Shown: positions 1 to 7,956 of the stretch, piece after piece
Position numbering within the stretch: the first letter of the stretch is position 1
Layout: every line of letters begins with the position of its first letter
Source: Larkinella terrae
GTDB lineage: Bacteria; Bacteroidota; Bacteroidia; Cytophagales; Spirosomataceae
Assembly (NCBI RefSeq): GCF_009668025.1
Contig: NZ_WJXZ01000015.1
Coordinates: forward strand, 186,001 to 250,000
Direction: 5' to 3'
DNA length: 64,000 nucleotides
Notes under the pieces: model-generated
What the model was told of the DNA's origin: nothing
What the model saw: only the letters and a program-made list of their open reading frames with translations
The model's database searches: none
Program-made: the position numbers and the translations under genes

Positions 1-646
1 CTTCACCTTCCATCCGCCGAATGTCCGACTGACGCTGGCTCAACACGGCCAAAGCCGCCGGAACCGGAGTCTGCTCAAAGTTCAGTTCGGCAAAATCCTT
101 ATTCTTCTGTTCTTTTGAACGACTGGCGATCGGATCATCTTTCGCATCAACAGCCAGCGGAGTAAACTTCGCACCCGGGTTATACTTCTGAAGCTGTTGA
201 ACATACTGGTTCAGCTTCGTCTGCAAGGCATAGGCTTTCCCGTTTTTGTTATTTCCCACCATGATAGCTCCCACTTTGGTTTCCTCATTCGGGGTCTTGA
301 TATTTCCCTGCTCATCACGGCCACCACCTGCTTCGGTAACGATCTGATCTTTCAGGGCATCCAACTCGGAAACAATTCCGGATGTAAGCTCCCGCACTTC
401 CTGAGCCTGTTTTACTACGGCTAAATCGGCCGCCCGGTTACCTGACTTTTCAACCGTGGATTTAATATTACCAAGGGTAGCCTGGTTGATTCGGTCGGCT
501 GAACCCGTAGATGCTTCAAGACTATTATTCAATAGAATAAACTTTTCCAGTAACGCCGAGCTGACCTGTAAAGCCAGCATAGCGGTCAATACCAGATACA
601 TCATCCCGATCATCTTCTGCCGGGGTGTTTCTTTTCCTCCTGCCAT
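1..646 (-). CDS. gldM: GldM, type IX secretion motor subunit (partial)
   Basis: Open on the minus strand from an ATG at 646 to the left edge, so only the N-terminal 215 codons are present and the C-terminus is missing. The protein opens MAGGKETPRQKMIGMMYLVL, the typical GldM start: a short cytoplasmic tail followed by a single transmembrane helix (about residues 12-32). The rest is a polar periplasmic region. In the family, GldM pairs with GldL to form the proton-driven motor, and its periplasmic domains reach the GldK/GldN ring. It follows gldL by 37 nt, the canonical gldKLMN order; gldN would lie beyond the window. Recognition rests on the N-terminal motif and on context. Confidence 0.93.
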   Translation of the reverse strand, partial: MAGGKETPRQKMIGMMYLVLTAMLALQVSSALLEKFILLNNSLEASTGSADRINQATLGNIKSTVEKSGNRAADLAVVKQAQEVRELTSGIVSELDALKDQIVTEAGGGRDEQGNIKTPNEETKVGAIMVGNNKNGKAYALQTKLNQYVQQLQKYNPGAKFTPLAVDAKDDPIASRSKEQKNKDFAELNFEQTPVPAALAVLSQRQSDIRRMEGE

Positions 647-683
647 TAGTGTATGGTAGTGTAGCTATTAGTAAAGTTGGGAG

Positions 684-1505
684 TTATTTAGCGCCATTTC
701 CACGCATTGCCGTCAACATGCTGCCGTAAACGTTGTTCAACGACGACAGGTTGTTGGTCAATTTCGACAGTTCGCTCTTGAACTGCTGCGTATCGCGGCT
801 GGCTTCCGACATGTTTTCCATCGCACTCGTCAGGTTGCCATAGAAAGCATTCATCGCCTTCAGGTGCTTGTTGGTATCCTGTAATTCCAGTTCATACACC
901 GCGTTCAACGCTCCCATGCTCTGGGTAATCTTCTGGAACTGCATACGGTATTCTTTGGCATCCTGCGTAGCGTCAGCCATCGCGTTCATCGACGTTACGG
1001 CCACACCGTACGATTTGTTCATTTCATTGATCGAACCAGCAGCCTGCCGTACATTCTGCGTATACTCGTTCGTGGCAATCGTTGCATCCGAAACATCGCG
1101 CATCTTGCCAACGGTATCCGTGAAACTGCGTAAACCAGTACCCAATTTTTCAAAAATCTCCGGAGAAACCTTCGCATCAGCCAGCATTTTGTCCATGTTG
1201 GCCGTCAGACCGTTGCTTTGCAAAACCGGGCCGCGCTTTGGCAATTCACCCTTGTAATCATCCGCCAATTCCGGATAAACCCGCGTCCAGTCTGGTTCAG
1301 TCTGGCTCGGTTGAAAAAACGTTTGTAACGCGAAGAGGGCAAAAATGGCGGCTTCTACCGACAGACCAATGGTGAGCATCGGGCCACCCCAATCGTAATG
1401 CTGAATTTTACCTAAAGCCCCGAGAACGACGACGGCCGCTCCAGCGCTATATATTGTTGGAAGAACCTTGTCAAAAAAAACACTTGAGCCGTTACTTTTA
1501 GCCAT
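684..1505 (-). CDS. gldL: GldL, type IX secretion motor subunit
   Basis: 273 residues with two closely spaced N-terminal transmembrane helices (about 14-32 and 43-61) and a long cytoplasmic, helix-rich C-terminal region. The helices carry Y19, K33 and a membrane-embedded glutamate E51 in GLSVEAAIFAL; such charged residues in GldL are thought to form the proton path of the GldLM motor. The VYPEL motif just after the second helix is typical of the family. The gene lies 72 nt after gldK and 37 nt before gldM, all co-directional, so it is part of one operon powering T9SS secretion and gliding. Confidence 0.95.
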   Translation of the reverse strand: MAKSNGSSVFFDKVLPTIYSAGAAVVVLGALGKIQHYDWGGPMLTIGLSVEAAIFALFALQTFFQPSQTEPDWTRVYPELADDYKGELPKRGPVLQSNGLTANMDKMLADAKVSPEIFEKLGTGLRSFTDTVGKMRDVSDATIATNEYTQNVRQAAGSINEMNKSYGVAVTSMNAMADATQDAKEYRMQFQKITQSMGALNAVYELELQDTNKHLKAMNAFYGNLTSAMENMSEASRDTQQFKSELSKLTNNLSSLNNVYGSMLTAMRGNGAK

Positions 1506-1577
1506 GATGTTAGAGAAAATAAGCCTTGTACTTTGTTTAAGGAAGAGTTATAAATAATTGGTTAACAACAGAAGGGA

Positions 1578-2663
1578 TTAACGACGGGCGCGAGCACCTT
1601 TCGACGCAGTCCGTCCCTGCAGGTTATCCATGACACACCGGAAGCCGATATACGAGCGTTTGTTGTTTTCGTATTCGTAATACCGCGTTCCCGTTTCCAG
1701 GTAATAGGAGATGTCTTTCCAGGAACCACCGCGCACCACCTTCCGGGGCTCATCGGCATTCTGGTTGTCGGGGTTCATATCCCATACGATAGCTGACGCA
1801 TTTTCAGCGTAGGCATCGCGGGTCCATTCCGCGACGTTACCGGCCATGTTATACAGGCCATAGTCATTCGGATTGTAGGCGTTGGCCGGAGCCGTGTACG
1901 GATAACCGTCGGCATCGAAGTTACCACGCTGCGGTTTGAAGTTAGCCAGGTAGCAGCCTTTTCCGTTGGCGACATAAGGCCCACCCCAGGGATACTTGGC
2001 GGAGTTACGTCCACCGCGAGCGGCCCATTCCCATTCCGCTTCGGAGGGAAGGCGATACCGGGGTGAAACAAACTGGCCTTCTTTCGTGCGGTAATCGTTG
2101 TAGAGATTCGTCCGCCAGGTGCAGAAATACTGTGCAGCCTGCCAGCTTACTCCCACGACCGGGTACGTGTCGAATGCCGGGTGCGAGAAGTAATATTCCA
2201 GCATCGGATCACCGTTATGGTACGTGAAATCGTTTTTCCAAACGGTTGTATCCGGGTAGAACTTGGTCATGATTTCTTCTTCACCCAGCACCGAAACCGA
2301 GTCGGTCAGCAGAGCGTTGACGAACTGCCGGTATTCGTGGTTGGTGATTTCGGTGTCATCCATGTAGAATGAGCTGATGGTTACCCGGCGGTTCATATTC
2401 GCCTGAGTTGCTGCCAGATCTTCATCGGCCTGACCCATCATGAAAGAGCCCGACGGAACCAGCACCATACCGTACGGTGTGGTCTGTTTCCAGCCTTTCC
2501 GGCCATTGGCAGTGATTTCGCCATTGACCACGCCGACATCCTGGCCTTTGCCTTTTCCACCACCAAATTTTGATTTGATAAACCCGCAACCCTGCATCAG
2601 CAGAATCGTTGCCACCACCATCACCCCTCGGGCTGCGTTGCCGGTAAACCACTTGTTACTCAT
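1578..2663 (-). CDS. gldK: GldK-like T9SS lipoprotein (FGE-sulfatase fold)
   Basis: About 361 residues from the ATG at 2663; the frame stays open to 2744, but the upstream extension is not signal-like, whereas the chosen start gives a lipoprotein signal ending LLMQGC. The body has the formylglycine-generating-enzyme fold used structurally in GldK/GldJ: GSFMMGQADED near the start, then RLPSEAEWEWAARGG, YNMAGNVAEWTRD and VVRGGSWKD, ending YIGFRCV. GldK forms the periplasmic outer-membrane-associated ring with GldN. It sits between the porP-like gene and gldL, the usual order. GldJ is the main alternative, but the gldL-gldM context favours GldK. Confidence 0.92.
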   Translation of the reverse strand: MSNKWFTGNAARGVMVVATILLMQGCGFIKSKFGGGKGKGQDVGVVNGEITANGRKGWKQTTPYGMVLVPSGSFMMGQADEDLAATQANMNRRVTISSFYMDDTEITNHEYRQFVNALLTDSVSVLGEEEIMTKFYPDTTVWKNDFTYHNGDPMLEYYFSHPAFDTYPVVGVSWQAAQYFCTWRTNLYNDYRTKEGQFVSPRYRLPSEAEWEWAARGGRNSAKYPWGGPYVANGKGCYLANFKPQRGNFDADGYPYTAPANAYNPNDYGLYNMAGNVAEWTRDAYAENASAIVWDMNPDNQNADEPRKVVRGGSWKDISYYLETGTRYYEYENNKRSYIGFRCVMDNLQGRTASKGARARR

Positions 2664-2828
2664 AGTTGTAGGGTACGTTAAAATCTGTTTCGCGTGCAAA
2701 CCAGTCTTAGAACGAAAATAAAGCATTTTATTGTATACGTACATTTGAAATGATTAAATGCATCTATTATTCAAAAAAAGTACAAACTAACATGCGAACA
2801 GTTCTATCACTTAGCCTACTAATTTTCT

Positions 2829-2836
2829 CAAAATTA
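2829..2836 (-). promoter_or_regulatory. Possible -7 box upstream of gldK
   Basis: Reads TAATTTTG on the minus strand, a match to the Bacteroidota -7 consensus TAnnTTTG. It lies in the 266-nt gap between the porP-like gene and gldK, about 165 nt before the gldK ATG. A CAA (TTG on the minus strand) at 2861-2863 is the nearest -33 candidate, but the 24-nt spacing is long. Apart from this box I see nothing in the gap. Confidence 0.3.
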
Positions 2837-2929
2837 TTACTTTGACTTTAAACAGCCTAACAATAATTACGCCAATATTAGGAATGGCAAGCAGTTGGTG
2901 AAGCAACGTCAGTTTACGTAGTAGTTCTT

Positions 2930-3898
2930 TCAATAGCGGAATCGGGGAGTTCTGATGATTGGTTTTGTGCCTGACCGAAGTTCAGGGAGGGAATAGGAAA
3001 GTAAAATTTCGTGCGAAGTCGGGCTTTTTGCGTCGCGGTTACTGACTACAAAATCAAAGGCATAACCAAACCTTAACGCATTATTCCGCAGTAAACTGAT
3101 ACCCGCCGTTGCGGTAAAGGCGTCGCCCTGCCGATAACCGATTCCGGCCCAATACCGCTTGTCATACATCGCCAGCACACTCACTTCAACCGACGAATAC
3201 GTGGCATTGGTATTGAATTTATAAATAGCCGAAGGCATAAAATCGATCAGTTCATTCCACGCATACCGATAACCGGCCGTCAGATAAGCCGTACGATAAA
3301 GAGGATTCAAACCCGTGTCGTTTCCCAATTTAAAATCAGGTTGCGTCAGGTGTTTCATGCTGGCGCCAATGTAATAAACATCGGTATTATAGTATACACC
3401 AGCCCCGAAATCCGGCTGCGTCTGGTTGACACGCCCGTTTTGAATCAGCGGATCGCCCGGATCATTGGGACGAAACCGGTCGTAATTAACCGATCGATTA
3501 TGTAACCCGCCTTCTACACCCAACGAAAGCGTCCCTTTTTTTATCGGCAACCGGAAGGCGTAGGCGGCCTGAATTTTCTGAAATCCCTGCGGTCCAAATG
3601 TTTCGTTGGCTGCGTACAAACCAACTCCGCCCCGGATTTTGCTCAACGGCATGTTGAACGAAAACAATTGCGTACTGGGCGCTCCTCCTTCATCAAAAGT
3701 GCCCTGATAGCCAAGGTATTGTGTCCGGTGAACCAACTGAAACCGGGTTACTCCTTCCGAACCGACGGCGGCCGGGTTGTAATAAACCGGATTAAACATG
3801 TACAGACTGAATTGCGGATCCTGATCCTGAGCCCAAACGCCCGAAGTCGTTAGCATACAGGCAAATACCAGCAGGACAGCGTAGAACTTATGATTCAT
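2930..3898 (-). CDS. PorP/SprF family T9SS outer-membrane protein
   Basis: 322 residues with a clear signal peptide (cleavage after GVWA, leaving QDQDPQFS). The mature start DPQFSLYMFNPVYYNPAAVG is the hallmark of PorP/SprF proteins, followed by a repetitive aromatic beta-strand pattern expected of an outer-membrane barrel. The C-terminal region has GFAFDFVVSN-like strands (GYAFDFVVS). Family members associate with PorE/GldJ-type lipoproteins and anchor cell-surface adhesins or serve the T9SS translocon. It is the first gene before gldK-gldL-gldM, an arrangement seen in many Bacteroidota, although the 266-nt gap leaves room for a separate promoter. Confidence 0.92.
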   Translation of the reverse strand: MNHKFYAVLLVFACMLTTSGVWAQDQDPQFSLYMFNPVYYNPAAVGSEGVTRFQLVHRTQYLGYQGTFDEGGAPSTQLFSFNMPLSKIRGGVGLYAANETFGPQGFQKIQAAYAFRLPIKKGTLSLGVEGGLHNRSVNYDRFRPNDPGDPLIQNGRVNQTQPDFGAGVYYNTDVYYIGASMKHLTQPDFKLGNDTGLNPLYRTAYLTAGYRYAWNELIDFMPSAIYKFNTNATYSSVEVSVLAMYDKRYWAGIGYRQGDAFTATAGISLLRNNALRFGYAFDFVVSNRDAKSPTSHEILLSYSLPELRSGTKPIIRTPRFRY

Positions 3899-4009
3899 AT
3901 ACTAATACTGAAAGAGCAATCACCAACCAGATTTCAAACCGCCTGCCCGGGTATTTGTTTGGGGGCAAACCTGCCCGGGCAGCATGTTACCTATTAAACG
4001 GAGATTTTC

Positions 4010-4017
4010 CAAAAATA
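4010..4017 (-). promoter_or_regulatory. Possible -7 box for porP-gldKLM
   Basis: The plus strand reads CAAAAATA, giving TATTTTTG on the minus strand, which fits TAnnTTTG. It lies 112 nt upstream of the porP-like ATG. No convincing -33 TTG is visible, so the call is tentative. Confidence 0.35.
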
Positions 4018-4049
4018 TTGGTATAAAAAAAGAGTCTGTTTTAAACTAC

Positions 4050-4120
4050 GATTGCGCTGCCTGAATGATCGACCGGTTTCCTGTAAAATCACGGTCTCAA
4101 GCCATTCAGGCAGCGCAATC
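4050..4120 (-). terminator. Long-stem hairpin after hemD
   Basis: A perfect 17-bp inverted repeat (4050-4066 with 4104-4120) encloses a 37-nt interior in which GACCG (4071-4075) can pair with CGGTC (4092-4096). On the minus strand it follows the hemD stop codon (4136) by about 15 nt, and a run of seven T lies roughly 20 nt further on. It most likely ends hemD transcription, though the distance to the T run is longer than in a textbook intrinsic terminator; it could also be a mobile palindromic repeat. Confidence 0.55.
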
Positions 4121-4135
4121 GGTCGGCAAAAAAGA

Positions 4136-4918
4136 TCAGCTATTTGCCTTTTTTATATAGATTTCCAGCGCACCGGCCATCGACGGTGCGTTGGGCAACG
4201 GAGCTTCAATGTCAAGTAGCAATCCGGCTTCCGTAACCGCCCGCGCCGTGGTGGGGCCAAAAGCTGCCATCCGGATTCCGTTCTGCGTAAATTCCGGGAA
4301 ATTGTGCAGCAGGGAATTCACCCCCGACGGGCTGAAAAAGGCGATGATATCAAACGACTGAACGTCCAGATCCGACAAATTCGACGGAACGGTTTCGTAC
4401 ATTACGGCTTCGGACAGGTGCAAACCGCTGGTATCCATAAAGTCCGGAATGTCGTTTCCCCGGATGTTGGAGCAGGGAAACAGGAATTTCTCACTTTTGT
4501 GTTTGCGAATCAGGTCGAAGAGATCGGCAGCGGTTTTGTTACCGGTGAAGATTTTCCGTTTCCGAATGACGATGTACTTCTGCAGGTAATTGGCGGTTTG
4601 CTCCGTCACGCAGAAATACTTCATATCGGCCGGCATTTCCATCTTGGCTTCCTGGCAAATCCGAAAGAAGTGATCGACGGCATTACGGCTGGTAAAAATA
4701 ATTGCCGTATGATCTAAAATGTTTATTTTCTGCTTCCGAAAGTCCTTGTAGGAAACGCCCTGAATCTGAATGAATGGTCGGAAATCGATCTGCAGATTGT
4801 ATTTACTGGCAATCTGAAAATAGGGTGAATTATTGTCGGCAGGTCGGGCTTGAGTAACTAAGATGCTGCCCACTTTGGTCAGTCGTTCCTGGTCGTACTT
4901 AGCAGAAATCTCACTCAT
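4136..4918 (-). CDS. hemD: Uroporphyrinogen-III synthase
   Basis: 260 residues with the HemD pattern: an N-terminal ILVTQARPA strand, FTSRNAVDHFF (the usual TSxNAV motif), CVTEQTANYLQ, FPCSNIRGNDIPDF and the second-domain FFSPSGVNSLLHNF followed by AAFGPTTARAVTEAG. It would close linear hydroxymethylbilane to uroporphyrinogen III with inversion of ring D, in the cytosol. Sequence identity in this family is always low; the motif order is what supports the call. It follows the DUF4271 membrane protein by 39 nt, a neighbour pair common in Bacteroidota, suggesting co-transcription. Confidence 0.9.
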   Translation of the reverse strand: MSEISAKYDQERLTKVGSILVTQARPADNNSPYFQIASKYNLQIDFRPFIQIQGVSYKDFRKQKINILDHTAIIFTSRNAVDHFFRICQEAKMEMPADMKYFCVTEQTANYLQKYIVIRKRKIFTGNKTAADLFDLIRKHKSEKFLFPCSNIRGNDIPDFMDTSGLHLSEAVMYETVPSNLSDLDVQSFDIIAFFSPSGVNSLLHNFPEFTQNGIRMAAFGPTTARAVTEAGLLLDIEAPLPNAPSMAGALEIYIKKANS

Positions 4919-4957
4919 CGAATACCTCGCGTTTTGTGTTTAGAGCTTGCCTAATGG

Positions 4958-6118
4958 TTACAGTGCGAATCGTACCCCAATGGTTAGCGGGATCAATTCA
5001 ACGATGCAAAGGTACGAAAATAAATAGAGATTTTTGACAATGGCTTTGTTTGCAATGACAACATATAGCAGCGCCAGCCGGATAACGTAGAAGCCCACAA
5101 AGGGAACAATCAGCCACATGCTGGGCCAGGTAGTGGTCGTTGGCGTGTTGGCCGCAATGGTGGCAACGCAGATCGCTCCGGCGGTAAAAAAGACCAGCGA
5201 CGATTGCATTGCCTTGAAGAAGTGCAAATTGACAACCTCTTCCAGCCGGTACAGACCACCAATGGTCACGATAAAAAGATATTTTGCCAACAGTAGAAAA
5301 AAGGCCAGAAAGCTCAGTTCGAAGAACGTTAGGGTCAGGTCCAGCAGCCCCTGCCCTCTCAACAATAAGGCCCTCGACAAAAAAAGATCGATGTTTTTAC
5401 TTTGAATGATCAGATATAAATAGGCCGTTATGAAACTCTGATTCATTAAAAAAAGCAGATTCGTTCGGCTCAGGGGGCGGTTTACCAGAAACAATTCATC
5501 GCGGACCGTTACCGACAGCAAGTCGGCCAGATTGAAAAACCGGAGAAAAGCGCGGTGGTGAAAGTTAAATAAATAGGCGTTGATGGCAACGATAAACAGC
5601 AGACAGAGCGTGAAAAAATTCGCGTACACCGACAATCGGCGCGGCAGAATGCTCAGACGTGTATCGGCAACAATCACGTTCTTCTGGGTCGTTGATTTCC
5701 GGTGGCCGATAAACACCATTTTATCCTCCACGCCGGGGCTCCCGTGCAGCGTCAGGAATAGCTCGGGCTTGCGGTAGACGCGGTATAAACTGTCCAGATT
5801 CAGGACCAGCCATTCATTCGCAATAAGTTTGCGTTTGAGGGCGGCATCGATAAAGAGAAAACCGTCCTGCCGGGTTGAAACCAGGAGCGAATACCGGCGG
5901 TTGCTTTCAATATCCAGGAAAAAACTAACGGAGGGAACGAGTTCGTGCTGCTCGTCGATAAAAGGCACGTAGGATTTGTAGGCCTGGTCGTAAACCAGCC
6001 AATCGTTGCGGAAGTCGTGGACGGGAAAAAACTGCTGATTCGGCCCAACTCCCTGCGCAAAACTCCCGACCGCCCACAGCAACAGCGCGGACATTATCAA
6101 ACCAACACGCACAAACAT
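4958..6118 (-). CDS. DUF4271 integral membrane protein
   Basis: 386 residues. An N-terminal signal-like helix (MFVRVGLIMSALLLWAVGSFAQ) is followed by a soluble segment of about 140 residues and then multiple hydrophobic helices, for example LSVYANFFTLCLLFIVAINAYLF, LSFLAFFLLLAKYLFIVTIGGLY and the final NLYLFSYLCIVELIPLTIGV. This matches the DUF4271 family, found next to hemD across Cytophagia and Flavobacteriia. The function is unknown; the conserved linkage suggests a role connected to haem or envelope biology, but nothing in the sequence proves it. Co-directional with hemD, 39 nt upstream of it. Confidence 0.82.
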   Translation of the reverse strand: MFVRVGLIMSALLLWAVGSFAQGVGPNQQFFPVHDFRNDWLVYDQAYKSYVPFIDEQHELVPSVSFFLDIESNRRYSLLVSTRQDGFLFIDAALKRKLIANEWLVLNLDSLYRVYRKPELFLTLHGSPGVEDKMVFIGHRKSTTQKNVIVADTRLSILPRRLSVYANFFTLCLLFIVAINAYLFNFHHRAFLRFFNLADLLSVTVRDELFLVNRPLSRTNLLFLMNQSFITAYLYLIIQSKNIDLFLSRALLLRGQGLLDLTLTFFELSFLAFFLLLAKYLFIVTIGGLYRLEEVVNLHFFKAMQSSLVFFTAGAICVATIAANTPTTTTWPSMWLIVPFVGFYVIRLALLYVVIANKAIVKNLYLFSYLCIVELIPLTIGVRFAL

Positions 6119-6119
6119 G

Positions 6120-6198
6120 GAATTATGGATTATGAACGATGAACGATGAATGAATTGTGTACCGCAACTAATTCATCGTCCATCATTCATAATTCATC
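6120..6198. repeat. Word-type hairpin repeat between sucD and the DUF4271 gene
   Basis: Imperfect inverted repeat with arms of about 33 nt (6120-6157 with 6168-6198). Each arm is built of degenerate 6-8-nt words such as GATGAACGATGAAT. It lies between the sucD stop (6206) and the DUF4271 start (6118), both on the minus strand, so it may attenuate or terminate sucD transcripts. The same word type recurs at 34502-34578. Confidence 0.65.
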
Positions 6199-6205
6199 AT
6201 TCTAT

Positions 6206-7084
6206 TTAGTTTTTCCCCAGCGCTTTCAACATCGTTTCACCAATGAGAGCGGGTGATTCGACGACGTGAATGCCGCATTCGGCCATGATGCGCATTTTGG
6301 CGGCTGCGGTATCGTCCGCGCCACCAATGATGGCTCCGGCATGTCCCATCCGGCGACCTTTGGGGGCGGTTTGACCGGCGATGAATCCCACAACCGGTTT
6401 TTTATTGCCGTCGGCTTTGATCCAGCGGGCGGCTTCGGCTTCCATCCCACCGCCAATTTCGCCAATCATGACGATACCTTCGGTTTCGGGATCATTCATC
6501 AGTAATTCTACGGCTTCCTTGGTCGTTGTGCCGATGATCGGATCCCCGCCAATACCGATGGCCGTGGTCTGGCCAAGTCCTACTTTTGAAAGCTGGTCAA
6601 CGGCTTCGTAAGTCAGCGTTCCGGATTTGGAAACAATCCCGATGGTGCCTTTCTTGAAAATAAAACCGGGCATAATGCCGACTTTACATTCGTCGGCGGT
6701 CATCACACCGGGGCAGTTGGGTCCGATCAGCCGTACGTCCTTTCCGTTCAGGTATTCTTTCGCAACCATCATATCTTTCGTCGGAATGCCTTCCGTGATG
6801 CAGATAATTACCTTGATCCCGGCGTCGGCGGCTTCCATGATGGCATCAGCGGCAAAAGCCGGTGGTACAAAGATAATCGAGACATCAGCCCCGCCCTTTT
6901 CAACAGCCTCCTTCACGGTATTGAAAACAGGGCGGTCGAGATGGGTTTGTCCGCCCTTGCCCGGCGTTACTCCGCCAACGAGGTTGGTACCATACTCGAT
7001 CATCTGCTGCGCATGAAATGAACCTTCTGAGCCTGTAAAGCCCTGTACGATTACTTTGGAATTCTTGTTAACTAATACGCTCAT
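6206..7084 (-). CDS. sucD: Succinate-CoA ligase (ADP-forming) alpha subunit
   Basis: 292 residues, the normal length. The CoA-binding Rossmann region opens [20 protein letters not shown], with GGVTPGKGG close behind. The ligase domain contains [22 protein letters not shown] and the phosphohistidine loop [13 protein letters not shown] with H248 as the catalytic histidine. It would convert succinyl-CoA to succinate with nucleotide triphosphate formation in the TCA cycle, with SucC as partner; sucC is not in this window. A TACTTTTG box 54 nt upstream is the likely promoter. The identification is secure. Confidence 0.97.
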   Translation of the reverse strand: MSVLVNKNSKVIVQGFTGSEGSFHAQQMIEYGTNLVGGVTPGKGGQTHLDRPVFNTVKEAVEKGGADVSIIFVPPAFAADAIMEAADAGIKVIICITEGIPTKDMMVAKEYLNGKDVRLIGPNCPGVMTADECKVGIMPGFIFKKGTIGIVSKSGTLTYEAVDQLSKVGLGQTTAIGIGGDPIIGTTTKEAVELLMNDPETEGIVMIGEIGGGMEAEAARWIKADGNKKPVVGFIAGQTAPKGRRMGHAGAIIGGADDTAAAKMRIMAECGIHVVESPALIGETMLKALGKN

Positions 7085-7137
7085 GATGAATGAAAAGCTG
7101 TGCTATGCGTGTGAAGGTATAAGCCTTTGAACCGGCG

Positions 7138-7145
7138 CAAAAGTA
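7138..7145 (-). promoter_or_regulatory. -7 promoter box for sucD
   Basis: Minus strand reads TACTTTTG, a full match to TAnnTTTG, 54 nt upstream of the sucD ATG. No clear TTG lies 19-21 nt further upstream, so only the -7 element is supported. Confidence 0.5.
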
Positions 7146-7158
7146 GATGGAAATGGCT

Positions 7159-7260
7159 AAAGAAAAAAGTGAAGAGTGAAGAGTTATGAGTTATGAGTTG
7201 GCTCACGCGTTTCAACTCCTCACACTTCACTCTTCACTCTTCACTCCTTTTTGTCTTTTT
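7159..7260. repeat. Word-type hairpin repeat upstream of a membrane protein gene
   Basis: Imperfect inverted repeat, arms about 40 nt (7159-7200 with 7213-7260) around a 12-nt loop. The arms consist of GTGAAGA and TTATGAG words repeated in tandem. It lies between the divergent sucD and 7285 genes and overlaps the upstream open frame of the latter, which is why I start that gene at 7285. Confidence 0.65.
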
Positions 7261-7284
7261 CCCCGAAAAATTGTTATTTCCAGC

Positions 7285-7896
7285 ATGAACCTTTCAAATA
7301 TGGTGTCCGACGCCGTGCTGTGCTTCACGAGTGTCTGGGTTTTCTGGCGGTTTTTCCAGGAAATGAGCTGGTATAATCGGGTGTTGTGGGGAATCTTTCT
7401 GATTACAATTTCAATGACGGCGCTGGTTGGAATTCTACGGTTTGCGGGCTTTCACGGGATCATTCCGTTGCATGAATCGATGGAAACCCTGGCGGCCAGT
7501 CTGGGAGTCGTGAGCGTGATTGTCGGGGTGTGGGGACTGATTCAGAAGCAGACCATTTCGAAGACCGGTTTTATCCTCACGGTTTCATTCGGTATTCTTT
7601 TATTTCTCCTTCTTTTCCTGATTCCCGCCGTGGGAACCTTCCAGCCGGTCGTGCCGTCGCTGGGCATGGTGATCGTCCTGCTGATCGCTTTTCGGGGAGT
7701 TGTTCGCCGGGACCCGCGCGCGTCGTGGATCGTCCTGGCCGTCATGATTATCGCGTTGGCCACCCGCGCGGGCTGGCAGCAAAACATCCCCATTCATCCC
7801 ATTGATTTTTACCACTATACACTTTCATTATCACTGCTTTGCTTCGGAAAAGCGGTGCAAAACCGCCCGGGAGGAAACCGGCTGGGCGGAAAGTAA
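7285..7896 (+). CDS. Small integral membrane protein, unknown function
   Basis: 203 residues from the ATG at 7285; the frame is open from 7186, but the added residues are encoded by the hairpin repeat. About six or seven hydrophobic helices are visible, e.g. VLWGIFLITISMTALVGIL, LGVVSVIVGVWGLI, FILTVSFGILLFLLLFL, LGMVIVLLIAFRG and SWIVLAVMIIALATRAGW. The pattern, with an ESM and a GW motif, resembles the uncharacterised DUF6962-type proteins, but I cannot confirm that without a search. It ends 60 nt before dnaX, on the same strand. No function is proposed. Confidence 0.75.
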   Translation: MNLSNMVSDAVLCFTSVWVFWRFFQEMSWYNRVLWGIFLITISMTALVGILRFAGFHGIIPLHESMETLAASLGVVSVIVGVWGLIQKQTISKTGFILTVSFGILLFLLLFLIPAVGTFQPVVPSLGMVIVLLIAFRGVVRRDPRASWIVLAVMIIALATRAGWQQNIPIHPIDFYHYTLSLSLLCFGKAVQNRPGGNRLGGK

Positions 7897-7956
7897 ATTT
7901 GAGTTACGAAGCTCCAACCACTACGCCGGACCGTTTTTTTTGGCTAACTTGCGGAC

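Noticed and set aside
2664-2744. N-terminal extension of GldK to 2744
   Set aside because: It would bury the lipoprotein signal and lipobox 27 residues inside the protein.
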